From the NCBI RefSeq assembly GCF_910596095.1, contig NC_056539.1, positions 6,132,001 to 6,196,000 of the forward strand: a stretch of 64,000 nucleotides of DNA, read 5' to 3'. Source of the DNA: Thunnus maccoyii. Lineage: Eukaryota; Chordata; Actinopteri; Scombriformes; Scombridae. Made by a program: the position numbers and the translations under genes. The first letter of the stretch is position 1. Every line of letters starts with the position of its first letter. This document shows, in pieces, positions 33,881 through 47,242 of the stretch. Below the pieces are notes generated by a model. That model saw nothing but the letters and a program-made list of their open reading frames with translations, searched no databases and was not told the DNA's origin.

Positions 33881-36729
33881 AGAGCTGTTTGTGTTTAATG
33901 TGTCAGTGATTTTGATGAGAGAATGAAACTCTTGTGACCTGACCTCCTGTTTTTACGGCAGTCTACCAGCATGCTCACCTTTCTCCCAAAATTTGCAGAT
34001 CCATAAAGCATTTAAAAATTAAATTTAACGGACCAGTCTGTAGTGTCCCAATTTCCGGACTACATACTAACTTTAAGGGGTCCTGCCTGTGTACTGTGAG
34101 TTAGAGAACTAAGTACACTGAAAAGTCATTATTCATACTAAACACTCAATATTTGAATATGCTGTTGATGGACACTATCCTCCCACAATGCAACACACAA
34201 AGGAAATGGAAGAGATACTCTCAAAAGTAAAAGAAAGATGCAGATTGTGGTGAGACTGCTCAAAGAAGACATTTTGCTTTTCTTCATAAGATTTCATAGA
34301 CAGAGACATTCTACATGTGCACTTTGATCAAAATGAAAGTAAAAAATGTGGATTATTTTTTTAATACTAACTGCAAAAATAGTTTGATATTAGTATAAAT
34401 TGATTTGTATACAATTATTATGAACTATGGAATTGGGACAAAGTATGGTGTTTTCTGTGTTTGGCAAATAGGTAAAGTTGCCAGATTGACAGAAAATTTG
34501 TCTATTTTGTACTATTTTGATATAATAATTCCATATTCCATATTTTAGGCAAAAAATGCCAAACATATGCTAGTTTCAGCTTCTCAGGTGTGAGGATTTG
34601 ATGCTTTTCTTTGTCATATATGACAGTAAACTGAAATATTGACAAGACAATTAATCCACAAAAGAATTAATAAAGAAAATATTGTTATTTTCATACCTAG
34701 TTTGTTTCACTTTACTAACACAAGAAACAACTTCTCAATTCAACCTGGTGACCCAAGAAGTTGCTTAAATTCAAAGAAAAGGTGTCAGAGGAAGAGGTGA
34801 TGATGCCCCCCATAGCTACACATGTATCAAAGAAGCAGACTTTGCCTTTTAGTTTTAAAGCTACACTGACAAAAGTAATAAAACTCACACATTTAAGCGG
34901 GATCATTTTTGGTCAGATATCTGATTTGTGATTAGTTTATTCTTTTTAGGAATCATGTAGTAATTAGGGCAGCAATGTAGCAATACCATAAATACTCAAA
35001 TAAATCAATACATTTTAAGTATCAAACATTTATCAAAAAATCTAATTTAGAAACTACTATTTGCTTTAATTTATCAGTATGAAGTAAATGTTGATTGCAC
35101 AATGTAATAGTTATAGAATAATGGCACCATCTGCATTTAGATTGGTTCCCTATATGCCTCACTTTCCCTGTGCACTTCTGTCTGCCACCAGGTACGATCT
35201 CCCGGGAAAATGAAGCCTCGATTTACAGCACAAAGGAAGTACGTCAACCACTGCGCAACCAAAAAAGGAAGAGGATAGTGCTTTTGTTTTCCCCAGCAAC
35301 TATTGGTAGCTATATATCGTAATAATTTAAGTGGCCAACCTCTTTTTGTTGTCTTATTGCTACATGATAAATGTGGAATATTGCACAGTCAAATCTGATG
35401 AGACACTACTTATATCTGCATACGCTACATTTTAGTTACATTGAGTATACTACCTGAATAAACTTGTCTTTTGATTTCTAGAGGGTTTTCTTCCCGTTAG
35501 CTACGGTAGCTAAGAGAGAGAGAGAGTTGAAAAGTTTCCACTTTAAGACAAGCTGTAGTTTTCTCATATTGAAACTCTAACGTTGACTTTATAATTTCCT
35601 AAAACATATAATTGCACTCTTGGGTGGAGCTCCAACGGCAGCAGTAACAATCAATCAGCAAAACAGACAAAACAAGCAAAAGTGCCTGATCCTCATATGC
35701 ACAACAAGGTACTTAATAACATTTACAGGCTATTATAATTCCTCTGCATAGCTACCTGACCTGGAAGGTAGATCAAAAGCACAGTGACGTGCAGTCTAAA
35801 ATGACAGTCTGGGTTAATGATCTGTAAAGCTGCAGGGATTAGAGGAATTCACAATAAAATGCAACCCTGAGGGTGGTGGAGAGGTAAAACAAGCTTTCTG
35901 GAGGGAAGGCCTACAGTACAGATCTACCATTAGCAAAAACTCCCAAAGAGAGGAGCTGTGCTAAAAGTCAACCTAAAATCTGAATGAGTCTTTTTTATTT
36001 TTTTTACTTTTGTAGAAACCAAAGGTAAATTTACTGTTATTTTACAAATAAAACAGTCTTTTACATATCTATCATGGCTAATATATGTACATTAATGTGT
36101 TATCACAATGTTTTCCAATGCAACATTTTCCTCAAAATGGTCCATAAGAATAACAATCAAGTGAAAGCACTATAGATTCAAACCCATCCCACATGCAAAT
36201 CCTATTAAAAGTTTGCAACAATAAGTACATTCCATACATTTCTTAACATGTCAGTCATTATATTTAGGTCTACTTCCTGTATTTGAAACTTGGACTCTCC
36301 TAGCTACAGTAGCACAGGGTGAGAAACAGAAATCCATTGAGAGGCCAGTAATTAACTCCTTTACTGTAATTAAAACACTAGAGTCTCTTAAGGGTGTCAA
36401 GCTCCTAATGAGTTGTGACATTTTAGAGGCTTCGCGTACCCAAAACTGTACTGTCACTGTGCCCTACCTATATGCAGACAATTCTGCATAGTGCAATGAG
36501 AGTGTTCACAGCTGGGCTGGGGAGAAAAAATAAATAAAAGGAGAGGGGAAGAAAGAGGAAGATCGGACGCTTTCATTGCCCGAGAAGGGTGGAGAGAGGA
36601 GGAAATAATGAAATATCAGGGCTTTGTGAAAAATAGAAAAATAAAAATGGGAGGTGCAGGTAGCGGTGCGGTTGGGAGGAGGAGGGGGGGTAAGGAATTG
36701 TGTCTGAAACATTTTGTATGACCTCCTCC

Positions 36730-36860
36730 CTCGCCCATCCATCAGGCAGGCTGGCTCATTATTCTAACTAGCCAGTTCTTTTCTTCTGTTGCGGGACGCC
36801 ATCAGCTGCAATCTGCATGCCAATTATCGGCCAGACCCCCTGATACCCCTGCATGGAAAA
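36730..36860. promoter_or_regulatory. candidate conserved noncoding element
   Basis: A unique segment with CTCATTATTCTAAC, GCCAATTATCGGCC and ATGCATGG-like cores sits just before a poly(A) run. No repeat or coding signature is present. The call is from texture only. Confidence 0.3.
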
Positions 36861-36873
36861 TGATCTGTCAAGG

Positions 36874-36895
36874 AAAAAAAAAAAAAAAAAAAAAA
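36874..36895. repeat. poly(A) run
   Basis: An uninterrupted run of about 22 adenines. No retroelement body was recognised immediately upstream. Confidence 0.9.
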
Positions 36896-38872
36896 GAAAA
36901 CGAAAAAGCGAGAAGGCTTGTGCACTGTAGCCCCAATCTCTCCAACCCCGCCCCCCCTCCCCCTTTTTACACTCTATTCCTCACCCTCCGCTTTCCTGTA
37001 CAGCAGTGACAGGGCTTCCTAGAAAATTAATCTATGGAAAGAGAAGAAAAAAAATTATAAATGTAGCTATTCTCCCACTCCGGCCGCTCAGTTCTCTGGG
37101 CTCCGGAGGGCAGGGGAAGTGGAGTTTGTGATAATTGCCAGGGAGAGGGGGGGCGATAACAAAGGGACACTCTTCCCCTGAATGTTACACTAAGGGCAAG
37201 AGGAGCGGTCATGAAGCAACCGTCATGCTTTTTTACGCTCCCAGGTATGCTCTCTTTTTTTCCCTTTCATTCCCATCTATTTCATCATCAAATTACAGAT
37301 GAGATGAGCTGCCATTTCTGATCACTCTCTTGATCTCTTAACTGTGCTGGATAGGCAGAACCGGGAATAAAGAAATTTGATGTCAGTGGGCCATGTGATA
37401 ATCACTAAAACCCCATGAACTGTGCCCGATGATCATAAACAACGCCTTAATACACGGAAAGTCACAGATGACTGTTCACTAAGCCTTGCCCTCTTAGTTA
37501 CTGGTGCTACGCTTGTCAGCACATATGCAGTTTACAGTGATAACGGTGGTAGGTTTAACAGTCAAAATTCATAGTAATTTTTGAAACATTGGGTCCTTGA
37601 TTTCAGACAGACAAAGAAAAAAACAGACTCAATATATAACGTAGTTATACGCATTCACTGCTGAGACTGTTCCAAATTCATATACTAGACTCAACTCTGC
37701 TCGGCTGATACTGATACCAGCTCTCGTACATACTCGCTGCCCTCGACACCTCCCATATATTGCGAACTGCTGCCCATATGCCGAAGAATACCGAAGTGAC
37801 TGCTTGAGAGCTTTCAGCCTACAGACTTCGTAGAGACTCTGCTGCAGTTTAGTTGATAGTTAGACTACTTTAGTGCCTGTTAGTGTTCATAATTATTTTG
37901 CACTTTGATTTAAATACCTTTATTGTCTCAAGGTCATTTCTTATTTCTGCTAATATCACGATACAACATACATACGAGCGGGTAGATTTTTCTTTATTTA
38001 CTGTTAAAAAAATAACACGTAGCATCAACACATTTATCACAGTTAAGTAAAAAACTTTATGCAGCGGACAGCCCAATATTTTGGGAGGGTAATGAATAAT
38101 AATTGCTTTTCTTCTACTTGATACCTGCATATTCTGTTAGAGTGTTCTGAACTCTAGTGGCCTGAGAGGTGCACAACACCCAGTACTGGAAAACTCAAAA
38201 TACTCTATACATTTAGTAGTCCAGACCCGGGTATACTGAGACAACACAAACACTAAGACTTCACAGCACTAACTATTATATCATTCTAACATAACTGTGT
38301 GTGGCTGCTTAGCTTGTAACCCTACTTGTTCATATTTTTAAACAGGATGTTTTCACTTTTAACATCACAAGAGAAGTTAGCTTTAGGATGAGGACTTATC
38401 ATGTTTGGCAAATGTAATGGTATCTTGAGTAACACTGCGCACAGAGTGTAAATTCTCCCAAATCTGATAAAGAGTAGGACAGAGCTGCTAACGTTAGCCT
38501 AACGTGTGATAGCATTCAGGACCAGCTTCCACACAGAGAAAGAAAACACTGAGAATGTACAAGTAATGAACAGGGCTTTTCATAAAGAAACAATTCCTCA
38601 TTGAGTCTTGATATATCAAAATGGTTTGCAAGCAAACAGTTTCTTTTACCTATTTTGGACAACGATGAGCCAGACTGGTGCAGATCAGCTCGGGGTCCTG
38701 CGTTTAAAGATGATGTCACACATTATGATTGGCTGTATGTTGGAAAATGTATGGATGCTGTGTGTTGGCGCCGCAGACTACCATTTAAATGAGCAAATGG
38801 AGCAAATAAGAAAGAGATCATTTAATAAAATGATAATGTCAAACGTCACATGTAATTATTTCATATCACAAT

Positions 38873-38906
38873 GTATATATATATGTGTGTGTGTGTGTGT
38901 ATGTGT
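38873..38906. repeat. (TA)n(GT)n microsatellite
   Basis: TA units pass directly into GT units. Confidence 0.9.
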
Positions 38907-41739
38907 TAATAAATGTCTTGCTGCAGTTTATGACTAATATTTGTTAGAACAAATATTAATTCCAATATTTACATCTAAAAAATACACCTTTCTATAGATA
39001 TTTTACTCATACAATATCAGATCGATATTTTTAATGTAGATTTTTGATATGTTTAATATATTTAATGTAGACAGTGACCCATCTGTACACAAGATTTTTT
39101 TAATTTTTTAAAATTCTTTATTTAATTCTGTACTGGGCATAAATGTACTGCTGCAGTCTTGGACATGGGATGCTCCATTATATATTAGAAAAATTGCAAC
39201 AAATTCCATGTACAACCCATAAGTGGATTTCAGTAAGGCAAAAATGCTGCAAAACTGTGACAAATCAGTAGAATGCTGTCGTGACAGAGGAAACCTCAGT
39301 TGTGTCTCCAAAATTCAAATCTTCTACCAACTGTCTCTTAATATAATATCCTGATAAAAAGTCTCTCCTAGAACCATGTATTCATCCTGAACCGTCACAG
39401 TATGGACATTACAATTCGATGCATGCAATCGTACGAGGAATACGCTACCACCCAAACAATTACTGTTAAAATAGTTAAAAAATCCACTTACTCAAGACGG
39501 GCAAAACAATAATTCGAGAGCATGAGTTCCACCTGGAACGTTTTGGCAGCGCACCACTTAGCTGTAGCATGGATGTATACTAAAACCTGAAAAACGGATA
39601 AATTCTCCATACCAAGACAGCTTGTGGCATTTTGTAAAGGACAATATTCTTAAGTTAGATTAGTTAGTTAGTTAATGTTAGCTAACATAGCTAACATTAG
39701 CTAACAAACAGAACACAAGGAAGTACATCATCATTACTCTGCAGAACACACAACTAGGACCCTGGACTGATCTGGCAGGCCGAGCCGATCTGGTACCTAC
39801 ACCAGATTGTGGTCAAAGCTGAATGCAGCTGCCTGCAAGTTATAGGTAACACACAGTCACTGTTGTTCTGTATTCAGAGTTGGAAAAGTTTGATATAATA
39901 TTCTGTCAGAAAACAAAGTCAGGTTTACCAAAACACAGTGAAGTTTGTTGCAGCACAGAGTTTTCTGTTTCCGTTCCCATTCTCTCTGACCATCATCACA
40001 AGGCAGGCACGATTTTCAAAAAAGTGGTTAGCAACATATCTAGTGACTTTTTGGATGGACCTTAACTCCTCTCCTTGAAGGGAGTCACCAGTATTTCTCA
40101 ATGAATGAGCACTGATGTGGCTCGCTGGACTGACTGTTCAGTGGGTGGGACAGAGCAGCAGCACGTTCAATGGACCAATCATCAGCCAGACAGACATGAA
40201 TGAGCTGTGAATGTGTGTACCTAATGACTAATCATCGATCCTCATTGTTTTTATTCTAAATGATTTAACTTTACTAAGTTTGATTTTATTTTGTCAACAT
40301 TATATTATATTGTATTACATTATATTATAGTGTAGTGCTGGTTGAAAATCGTCAGTTTCTCTTTAAAATAACCCCACCATAATGAAGTTAATGATACTCT
40401 TTCCCTTGGAAGTAACACCACATTACTACTGTAGCGTAGGTAGTAAGCTAATAAGCCAGACATGCTAATGGTTGCAGCTGATGTAAGAGCAGACACAGTT
40501 TAATCTATTCCTTACACTTTTGCTGTTGTTTTCTGATGTTGAGAAAAGCAGAGCAGATGTCAAGAAATCCAAAGCTTGACAGGCCTGCCGTGTCTAGTTA
40601 GTTGCTAAGCTAAGTAATCTCTGTTAGGAGAAGGGGCTGAGCAACAGTCAGTTTAGTTTTGATTATGACTGCATTTCCATTTAACTCCAGCTAGTTTTGG
40701 GGACATGAGGAATATGTGGAAAAGGTTGCTGGCAACTCATGACTTCTGAGTGGATTGAGAGATCACACAATGGAATACAATCACGACAACACAAATACAA
40801 AGTTACACTTTGCTGTCTGCTCTTAAAGCCAAATCCCTGTTGTCCCTTTCTTAGCAGATGAGGCAATGAATCTGTGGGAATGACAGTTGAGAAAAAAACC
40901 CCACAAAGCCAACCTGATCCTGATTTTCAGCACAGAGAAGAGAAGCACTGCAGCCAGGAGAGGAACAGTCACTCGGCAGAAGCAGCGGAGAATTGGGTTT
41001 GCTCTGTCTGCCTTTGTGGTGCATGTGTGTGAGCTTTGATTAAAGACAGAAGATTCTTTAAGCACATTAGGGCCATTTTGTCCAATTGTTTCACGCCCTC
41101 TTCCATATCCACCCGCACAAAAGATACAGACTGCAGCACAAAGCAATGCTCACCCTCTTTACTCTGCTCTATCACACTGAGCAGGCCCAGTGCAGGCACA
41201 AACAGGCAAGGACCAGAGGAATTATGCTCTTGTGTAGTACTAGTAGCAACAGAAGCGTCAGTGTAATGTCTTATCACTGTAAGGGCAGATGAAGTATTGA
41301 CACACAAAGGCAAAGGAAACAAAAGGTGCCATGTTGTTGTATTTGGGAGGGATGTTTGAGACTAAAAATTATATATTTCTAAGTAATAGTCCCTAATCAA
41401 ACATGTATATCAGCTAAGAATTCCAACAAAGGACAGCTATAATATCTTGTTAATACACTAGGTTGTAGTGGGACTGATATGGTCAGTAATTGATATGGTT
41501 GTAGTGCCAGAGACCCACTTCTACAGCCCGCAGTGCTCTTGTGTAAAATCTGTGCAGCATTACACTAACAGCACATGCATTTCATTTGCAATCATCCTGT
41601 AAATTCAAAGTCTCGGGGTCTGATGCGGAATTGCGCCGAACAAAACTGCATTTCAATATTCACAGAGAAGAGGAAAATGACTCTGTTAGCATACTCAGTA
41701 AGTGAGCTGAACCCAGGCCAGCCAGCCACCATACCCTAG

Positions 41740-42110
41740 AGTAATAATTAAGAATCCTGTCGCTGAGTTGTCAGTAGTCAATTACACCTCCTGTTCACTC
41801 GGGCGCACGATCTGACTGCAAGCAATGCGAAGACACTGGAGCTGTCATCAGAGATGGAGAAAGAAGGAAAATGACTGAAATGAAGATTACTGTGGAGTGG
41901 GGATTTTGAGCAGGGTTTAACAGTCTCTGTCAGGAGGTGAGTGCTGAATGCGAGTGACCAAACGCCCTCCCAAACATGAAACCATTATTGCCGATTACAC
42001 AGAACGGGGACTTTGGTGGTGCATTAATTGAAGCTTTGGCTCGCATCACTTTCCAATTACTTTTATGCTAGCCTACGGTTAATGCGGGGACAATGGATGG
42101 TAGGAACACG
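41740..42110. promoter_or_regulatory. candidate conserved noncoding element
   Basis: The block begins with TAATAATTAAGAATCC and contains CAATTACACC, CATTATTGCCGATTACAC, GCATTAATTGAAGC and CCAATTAC, separated by GC-richer spacers with many CpG sites. It is free of repeats and of coding frames. Among the candidates it is one of the most enhancer-like in texture. Confidence 0.38.
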
Positions 42111-42513
42111 CTTCACAGACGGAGGACTGGGTATGAAATGAGGGAGGTTCTTGTTGTCATTGAGTGTGACTAGAGTCAGATGTGGGAGGAAAAAAGGCTG
42201 CAGTGCTGCTCATCTGAGCAAGGCTGTGAAAATATTCAATATTCAGAACTGGTTTAGGCCAAACACCAGCAGCTAAATACATGGAGCTGAAGAACTTAAA
42301 AAAATAGAGCTGAAAAAACATCTTTAGAAAATATATGATAAACATAAATACTGACTGTTGTCAGTCATGTGCCACCATGAGAATCAAGTATAATAGCATA
42401 TAGAGCCAATGCATTAGGAAAACAACCCTCTCATTAGATTATTTGTCAAAATAGTCAAGTTCCCTTCCTCATTAAAAAAAATATAAAGATTGAACATAGT
42501 TTTTAAATTGTAT

Positions 42514-43746
42514 TTTTTTAAGTACCCCTCCACTCAAAAATGTGTTTTGCTTCTTGTTCCTACAGTCGGATGTTTGAGCTTCACTTTGCAGAATAATGTA
42601 TGTGCAGTTTGACACTGGAAGGCTGTTTTCACATCCATCTGCTGAAAGTGGAAAGTTTCTCTGTGTTCATTGAAAATCCAGTTTTAAGGGGTGGGCCTAT
42701 GAGCGTGATTTCTGACAAATCACAAGCAGTAGTAGAAGCCAATTCTGGCCCAACATTCAACTCACATAAGTGTGATGAGGAAACCAAAGTGCACATACCA
42801 GTCCGTCCTCACAAGAAAAACAACAGTATAGGTCTAAAATTCAGGTTGGCCAAAACGACCTATAGTTATGTTTATGTCATCTAGTGGCCATAGTAATTAT
42901 GACCCGGGGAAGTGACGCAGTTCAGATGACGTCAATATAAGGGGACTTGATGAAATGATTTTGCCTCATTAGGAGGAGGCGGGTTGGGTGGATGGCTGGA
43001 TGGTTAGATGGCAAAAAGTGGACCCTGCTGCAGGAGACCACTGTTCTTTTCTATTCAGTTTGTTCTGTTCACTATTCAGTTTTTTAAAACTGTAATGTTG
43101 CGGTGTTAACTATTGCCAAGACAATAAAGGTTGCATAACTTTAAGGAAGTATAAACCATGTTTCATCATTTAGATCAAACCATGATGATCTATCCCTAAC
43201 CCTAACCAAGTGGTTTTTGTGCCTAAAACTAACCAGACCTTAACCACAATGTTGTCACACCATAAAACCTTTTTTTTTTCAACAGTGATTTGTAATGATT
43301 TTGAAGCGTCATATTACATTCCTATGGGTCGTTCTGAAAATGCTCCTATGGGTCATTCTGGAGTGCAGGTACAATCAACCTATGTGGTCCTGACCAATTA
43401 TAGAGGGTGATGAAAACACTCATATATGTTGTTTTGGGAGTCATTGCAAACAGACCTATTCTGCTGTTTCGATATGAGGACGTGTTACACAAATACTGAG
43501 AATGGACTTTACAGTGAGGTAGGAGACATCTTGTGTCCAGCTGTTAAACTTTTGAGATGAAATATATTTGCACATTTCTAGATTCTGGAAGTTTCAATGA
43601 GGGAGAAGGACCAGATGTCATTTTTAAGGATTTTAACAAGATAATTTAACTTTTGTTTGGTGGAAACACAATATTAGACACAAATTATTATTCAAAGTAT
43701 TATTTTACATACATCTTAAAATATGTCTGGAGAGGATCTTTAAAAA
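42514..43746 (+). mobile_element. inverted-repeat element, copy B, carrying an inserted MITE
   Basis: The outer parts, 42514-42803 and 43483-43746, match copy A at 8732-9480. The ends read about TTAAGTACCCCTCC and GGAGAGGATCTTTAA, a loose inverted pair. The match to copy A is interrupted by the element at 42804-43482. It is noncoding, and the frame at 42600-42884 is incidental. Confidence 0.65.
42804..43482 (+). mobile_element. MITE nested in another element
   Basis: The left end begins CGTCCTCACAAG and the right end is TATGAGGACG. The first and last 29 or so bases are imperfect inverted copies, sharing CGTCCTCA, AAACA.CAG and ATAGGTC. The interior holds a CCTAACCCTAACC string and two nearby direct copies of TCCTATGGGTC.TTCTG (about 43319-43360). 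No transposase is present. Target duplications were not clear. Confidence 0.65.
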
Positions 43747-43914
43747 CTCAATTTTGATGAACAATCTAAATATTAATGTTCAATTTGTTGTATTGAGTAA
43801 TCATTCAGACAATACACAACATCTCTTCCTTTTCTGCTGTACACCACTGATTTAATTATTTGATTACACTTGAACCAGGAGCCTGTACTGAACTTCTGCT
43901 GCAAAAAAGAGTAG

Positions 43915-44340
43915 GCTTAAAACTTTCCTTTTTGATAAAACTTATAGTTAGGGCTGGCCCAGGCTTGCCTGCCCAGGCTTGCCTGCTGTCTCCTTGGTCC
44001 AGCTTGACGCCCACTGCCACTACTATTATTATTAGTCATATTTCTATTATCATTATTGTTGTTATTATTGTTGTTGCTGTGCTTCTCTGTGTCTCTCTCT
44101 CCCCTCCCTCTTTCTCTCTCAACTCAAGCGGTCAAGGTAGAAGACTCTGCTTGAGGTTTCTTCCTGTTAAAAGGGATTTTTTCCTTGCCACTGTTGCCAA
44201 GTACTTGCTCATGGGGGAATGTTGGGTCTCTGTAAATTAAAGAGTACGGTCTAGACCTGCTCTATGTGAAAAGTACCCTGAGATAACGTCTGTTGTGATG
44301 TGGCGCTATAAATAAAATTGACTTGACTTGACTTGACTAT
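43915..44340 (+). mobile_element. LINE 3' end with (TTGAC)n tail
   Basis: The block carries a GGTTTCTTCCTGTTAAAAGG phrase, CATGGGGGAATGTTGGGTCT, TGTGGCGCTATAAATAAAA and a tail of TTGAC units. This is a non-LTR retrotransposon 3' untranslated end common in teleost genomes (L2-like, by recollection). It is truncated at its 5' side and has no reverse transcriptase. The frame at 43860-44240 is incidental. Confidence 0.7.
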
Positions 44341-44454
44341 GTCTATGTATCTTTGATTTGAGCTTCATAGACATTACCAAACCACTTACATGCTGCATCA
44401 TCCTACTTGACATTTACGGTAAATAGTTACATCCCTAGAAGTAAAAGCAGACTT

Positions 44455-44540
44455 CTGCTTGTCAAATCAAGTCAGTTGTATTTATAGCCCAAATCACAAC
44501 CTCTGTGACTCAAATGCACGAGAGGCAGAGACTGGGGCTA
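44455..44540 (-). mobile_element. second LINE 3' end fragment, opposite strand
   Basis: The reverse complement of CAAGTCAGTTGTATTTATAG and of AAATCACAACCTCTGT matches the end of the unit at 43915-44340, so the two fragments lie tail to tail about 120 bases apart. Only the last part is present. Confidence 0.5.
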
Positions 44541-45389
44541 GAATACTATTATTGACTGCAATGAAATAGTAGTATTCTAAAAAGAGACTTATTTAGGGTG
44601 CCTTGCTCAAAGGTACATTTAAATTGACAGAATTAGAAGCAGCTCTCATTTACTTTCCTCTGCTAGCAAAACTCCACCAAACACCAGAAAGGCCGTGACC
44701 TGAAAGAGAAGTTATGTTTAAGCAGAGTTTTCACACTGACCTAGTTTTGTTCATTCTTTTCCCATAGAAAACTGAGGCAGCTGTAATTATTACCTCTATA
44801 GAGGGCCACTTTTAATACTCTAATGTATTATTAGCTGGATTTGCTACAAACAGATTAAACAGGAGCAAGAAAGGCTTAGGTAATTTGATAATTGCTTTTG
44901 GCACCTGTGTTTTGTTCTCCTCTCCCTGTAGCCGAGCAGAAAGAATCCCTCAGCAGAGTTTTTTGCTTTAGTGAAGGCAGAGAGGGCTGAGGAGCAGCTC
45001 AGCACCCTGCTGTGTGACGGTTTGAAAAGGCTACACTCTCACGTCTGCTCCACATTGCCCCTGCTCAGCATGTCTTAGATTCAACCACATCCTGATTTTT
45101 ATCACAATATGAATTAAACCTTGATTTTCTGTCCACTCAGCAAGAGAGCTCCACCAGTGATATTGGGGCTAAATCGTTTCACACTCTGGACAGGCAATCC
45201 GCAAAGGAACATAAACTGACTTCCCTTATTTTTTTTGGTGATGGCCTCAAAATTGCAATAAAGGTTCTTGACACTGATTTGTATTTATTTATTTCATTAT
45301 TCACCTACCCTCATATTCAAACCCTTTCTGTTTCGACCCGGTCTCTGTGGATTCTGGCTTGCAGGAGGAAAAAAAAAAAAAGAGAAAAT

Positions 45390-45600
45390 TAAAATCCATC
45401 AGCTAATGTGTCGCCTGGTAATGAAATAAGAATCTGACACTCTCTCGCATTGAAATGCAAAAGAGGTGTCCTGGCGTTACCCTGGCAATTTATCATAAAA
45501 GCCAGTGAATTTCTACTTAATATACATGAGGTACAGTGAATTATTACAGGGCTTGCCATTATAACAAACTTCTCAAAGTGCACAGACAAAAGGGTCAAGT
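45390..45600. promoter_or_regulatory. candidate conserved noncoding element
   Basis: A unique block with CAGCTAATGTG, GGTAATGAAATAAG, CAATTTATCATAAAA and GTGAATTATTACAGG is free of repeats. It resembles homeodomain/HOX-site clusters in vertebrate enhancers. Conservation was not measured. Confidence 0.35.
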
Positions 45601-47242
45601 ATATTATTTTCCCTTACGTCACTCGGATGGATGATCTAAATGGCTTTCTGAAGTTGGGGAATTTCATACTTTCTTTGAATATGTTTTATACTTTGTCCCA
45701 TTTTGCACAATGCAACCCTTTTTACCCTCTGTTCCCTTTTTGGTGGAGAGAAAATGGAAGAGAGAGAGAACACAGAGGCAGGGCGAAAAAATGTCACCTG
45801 CTAGTATCTGAGTGCTTTTCCACAGCTCTAATTCATCTCTGCCAGCAGCATGTCTCCACTTTCCTTTTCTTCCTGCACTACTTCACCAAAATGAGGCCTA
45901 AGTCCACTGAATCACCCATGCAGTCATCAGCCTCTTGGCTTTTTTTATGCAAAAGCAACATTAACCACAACAAGAAAAAAATCTGCATCATACTAATGAG
46001 AAAACAGCAACTAGAAAATGTCTATTGGTATACTGTGAAGTGATAAATGATAAATCATTCCTTCTTAATCTTGTGTTTCCGCCTGGCAAAAATAATCAAT
46101 AGTTAACAATGCATGTGATTGATATATGGGCCTATTACATTTAAAAAGTGTAGTCACTGAGGGACAATGGTGAATAATGCCCAATAATATCAAGTGTGGT
46201 GTACTGTATCATTTGACTGATGAATTTTGTCAGGCGACAGCCTAAAACAGTTTATGTAACTGTCCAATGAATGATTAATGAAAAGGAAGTTAATATCACC
46301 TCAAACAGCATTCATGTTACCAACAGTCGTTGTCAATATGTCCACCATATAATAGTAAAATGATAGTAATGAAAAAGAAATCCTGTATACTGCTTGATGA
46401 AGTCCAACTGTCATTGACATTCTTAAAATGTATTATTTCATGTTTTTTTGCATTGTCATTTGACTACAGAGAGTCTTCTATGAATAAATATTAACTGTTT
46501 ATATGATTTATAATCAAAGACCCCACTTGAGCTTTGATAGGCGACCCAACTGGAACCTAGGGATCTTGGAAATGCATTATAAGTGACACATCCAAGCGTT
46601 TTGCCGTAGACTGAGAACTGTCATATCAACATATGACGCATGTAGTCACTGATAATGTATAATTTATATGACACATTTTCACTGAGGTGGGCATAATGCC
46701 ATTATCATATTGGAGAATGTCTTTAGTTCTCCCAGGGGGACATCTCAACAAATCACCATGTCTCAAGCAAACCAGGGCCAAAGATTAATGATAAACATGA
46801 CAAGGACAAATTAGAATATGTAGAAGTTAGCATGTGCGGGCCACACCAAATATCCCGCAGCTAAATAAATAGACATGCATTCTGATCTGCTCCCTATTGT
46901 CCAATTTTACAAATATCCTTAATGGCCTATTTACGAACTACTAGAGTATATGTTTTTATATGGAAAAAGGTTTCAGCTGTCATGTGTAATATCATTGCAG
47001 ACATACAGTGAATGATAAGCTTTTACATACTCAGTAGTCAGCACCACTATACCAAAAGTGAGGTAGCAACAGTGCAGGAAAAGGTACTCCAATCCCATCC
47101 ATGAGTAATACCACAATTTAGTTATACTCCAAATCCTGCTTTTAAAACCTTACTTAACAAAATTGTTTAACATTTTTGTAAAAATCGTTTTTTTGTCAAG
47201 TTAAGATGTTTATTTGTTCAGTAAAGTTACAGCCAGGAGACG

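Larger units (their letters stand above)
30897..36500. other. gene desert, part 1
   Basis: No gene was recognised. The stretch holds the second copy of the dispersed repeat (31780-32490), one enhancer-like candidate (33420-33880) and AT-rich sequence. Short frames such as 30990-31208 have no domain. Confidence 0.5.
36501..41740. other. gene desert, part 2
   Basis: No gene was found. The stretch contains a poly(A) run at 36874-36895, GC-richer enhancer-like sequence at 36730-36860 and 37260-37450, a block at about 37600-38300 that may be an old transposon (unclassified), a TA/GT microsatellite at 38873-38906, and a palindromic GTTAGCTAAC cluster near 39665-39705. Overlapping frames at 40823-41322 lack domains. 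Confidence 0.5.

Noticed and set aside
43192..43206. Telomere-like CCCTAACCCTAACC string
   Set aside because: Only about two units are present, inside a MITE; it is not an interstitial telomere array.
45627..46043. Plus-strand frame of 138 codons
   Set aside because: No domain, signal or homology is recognisable, and it overlaps AT-rich and poly(A)-like stretches. Length alone is not evidence in 64 kb.
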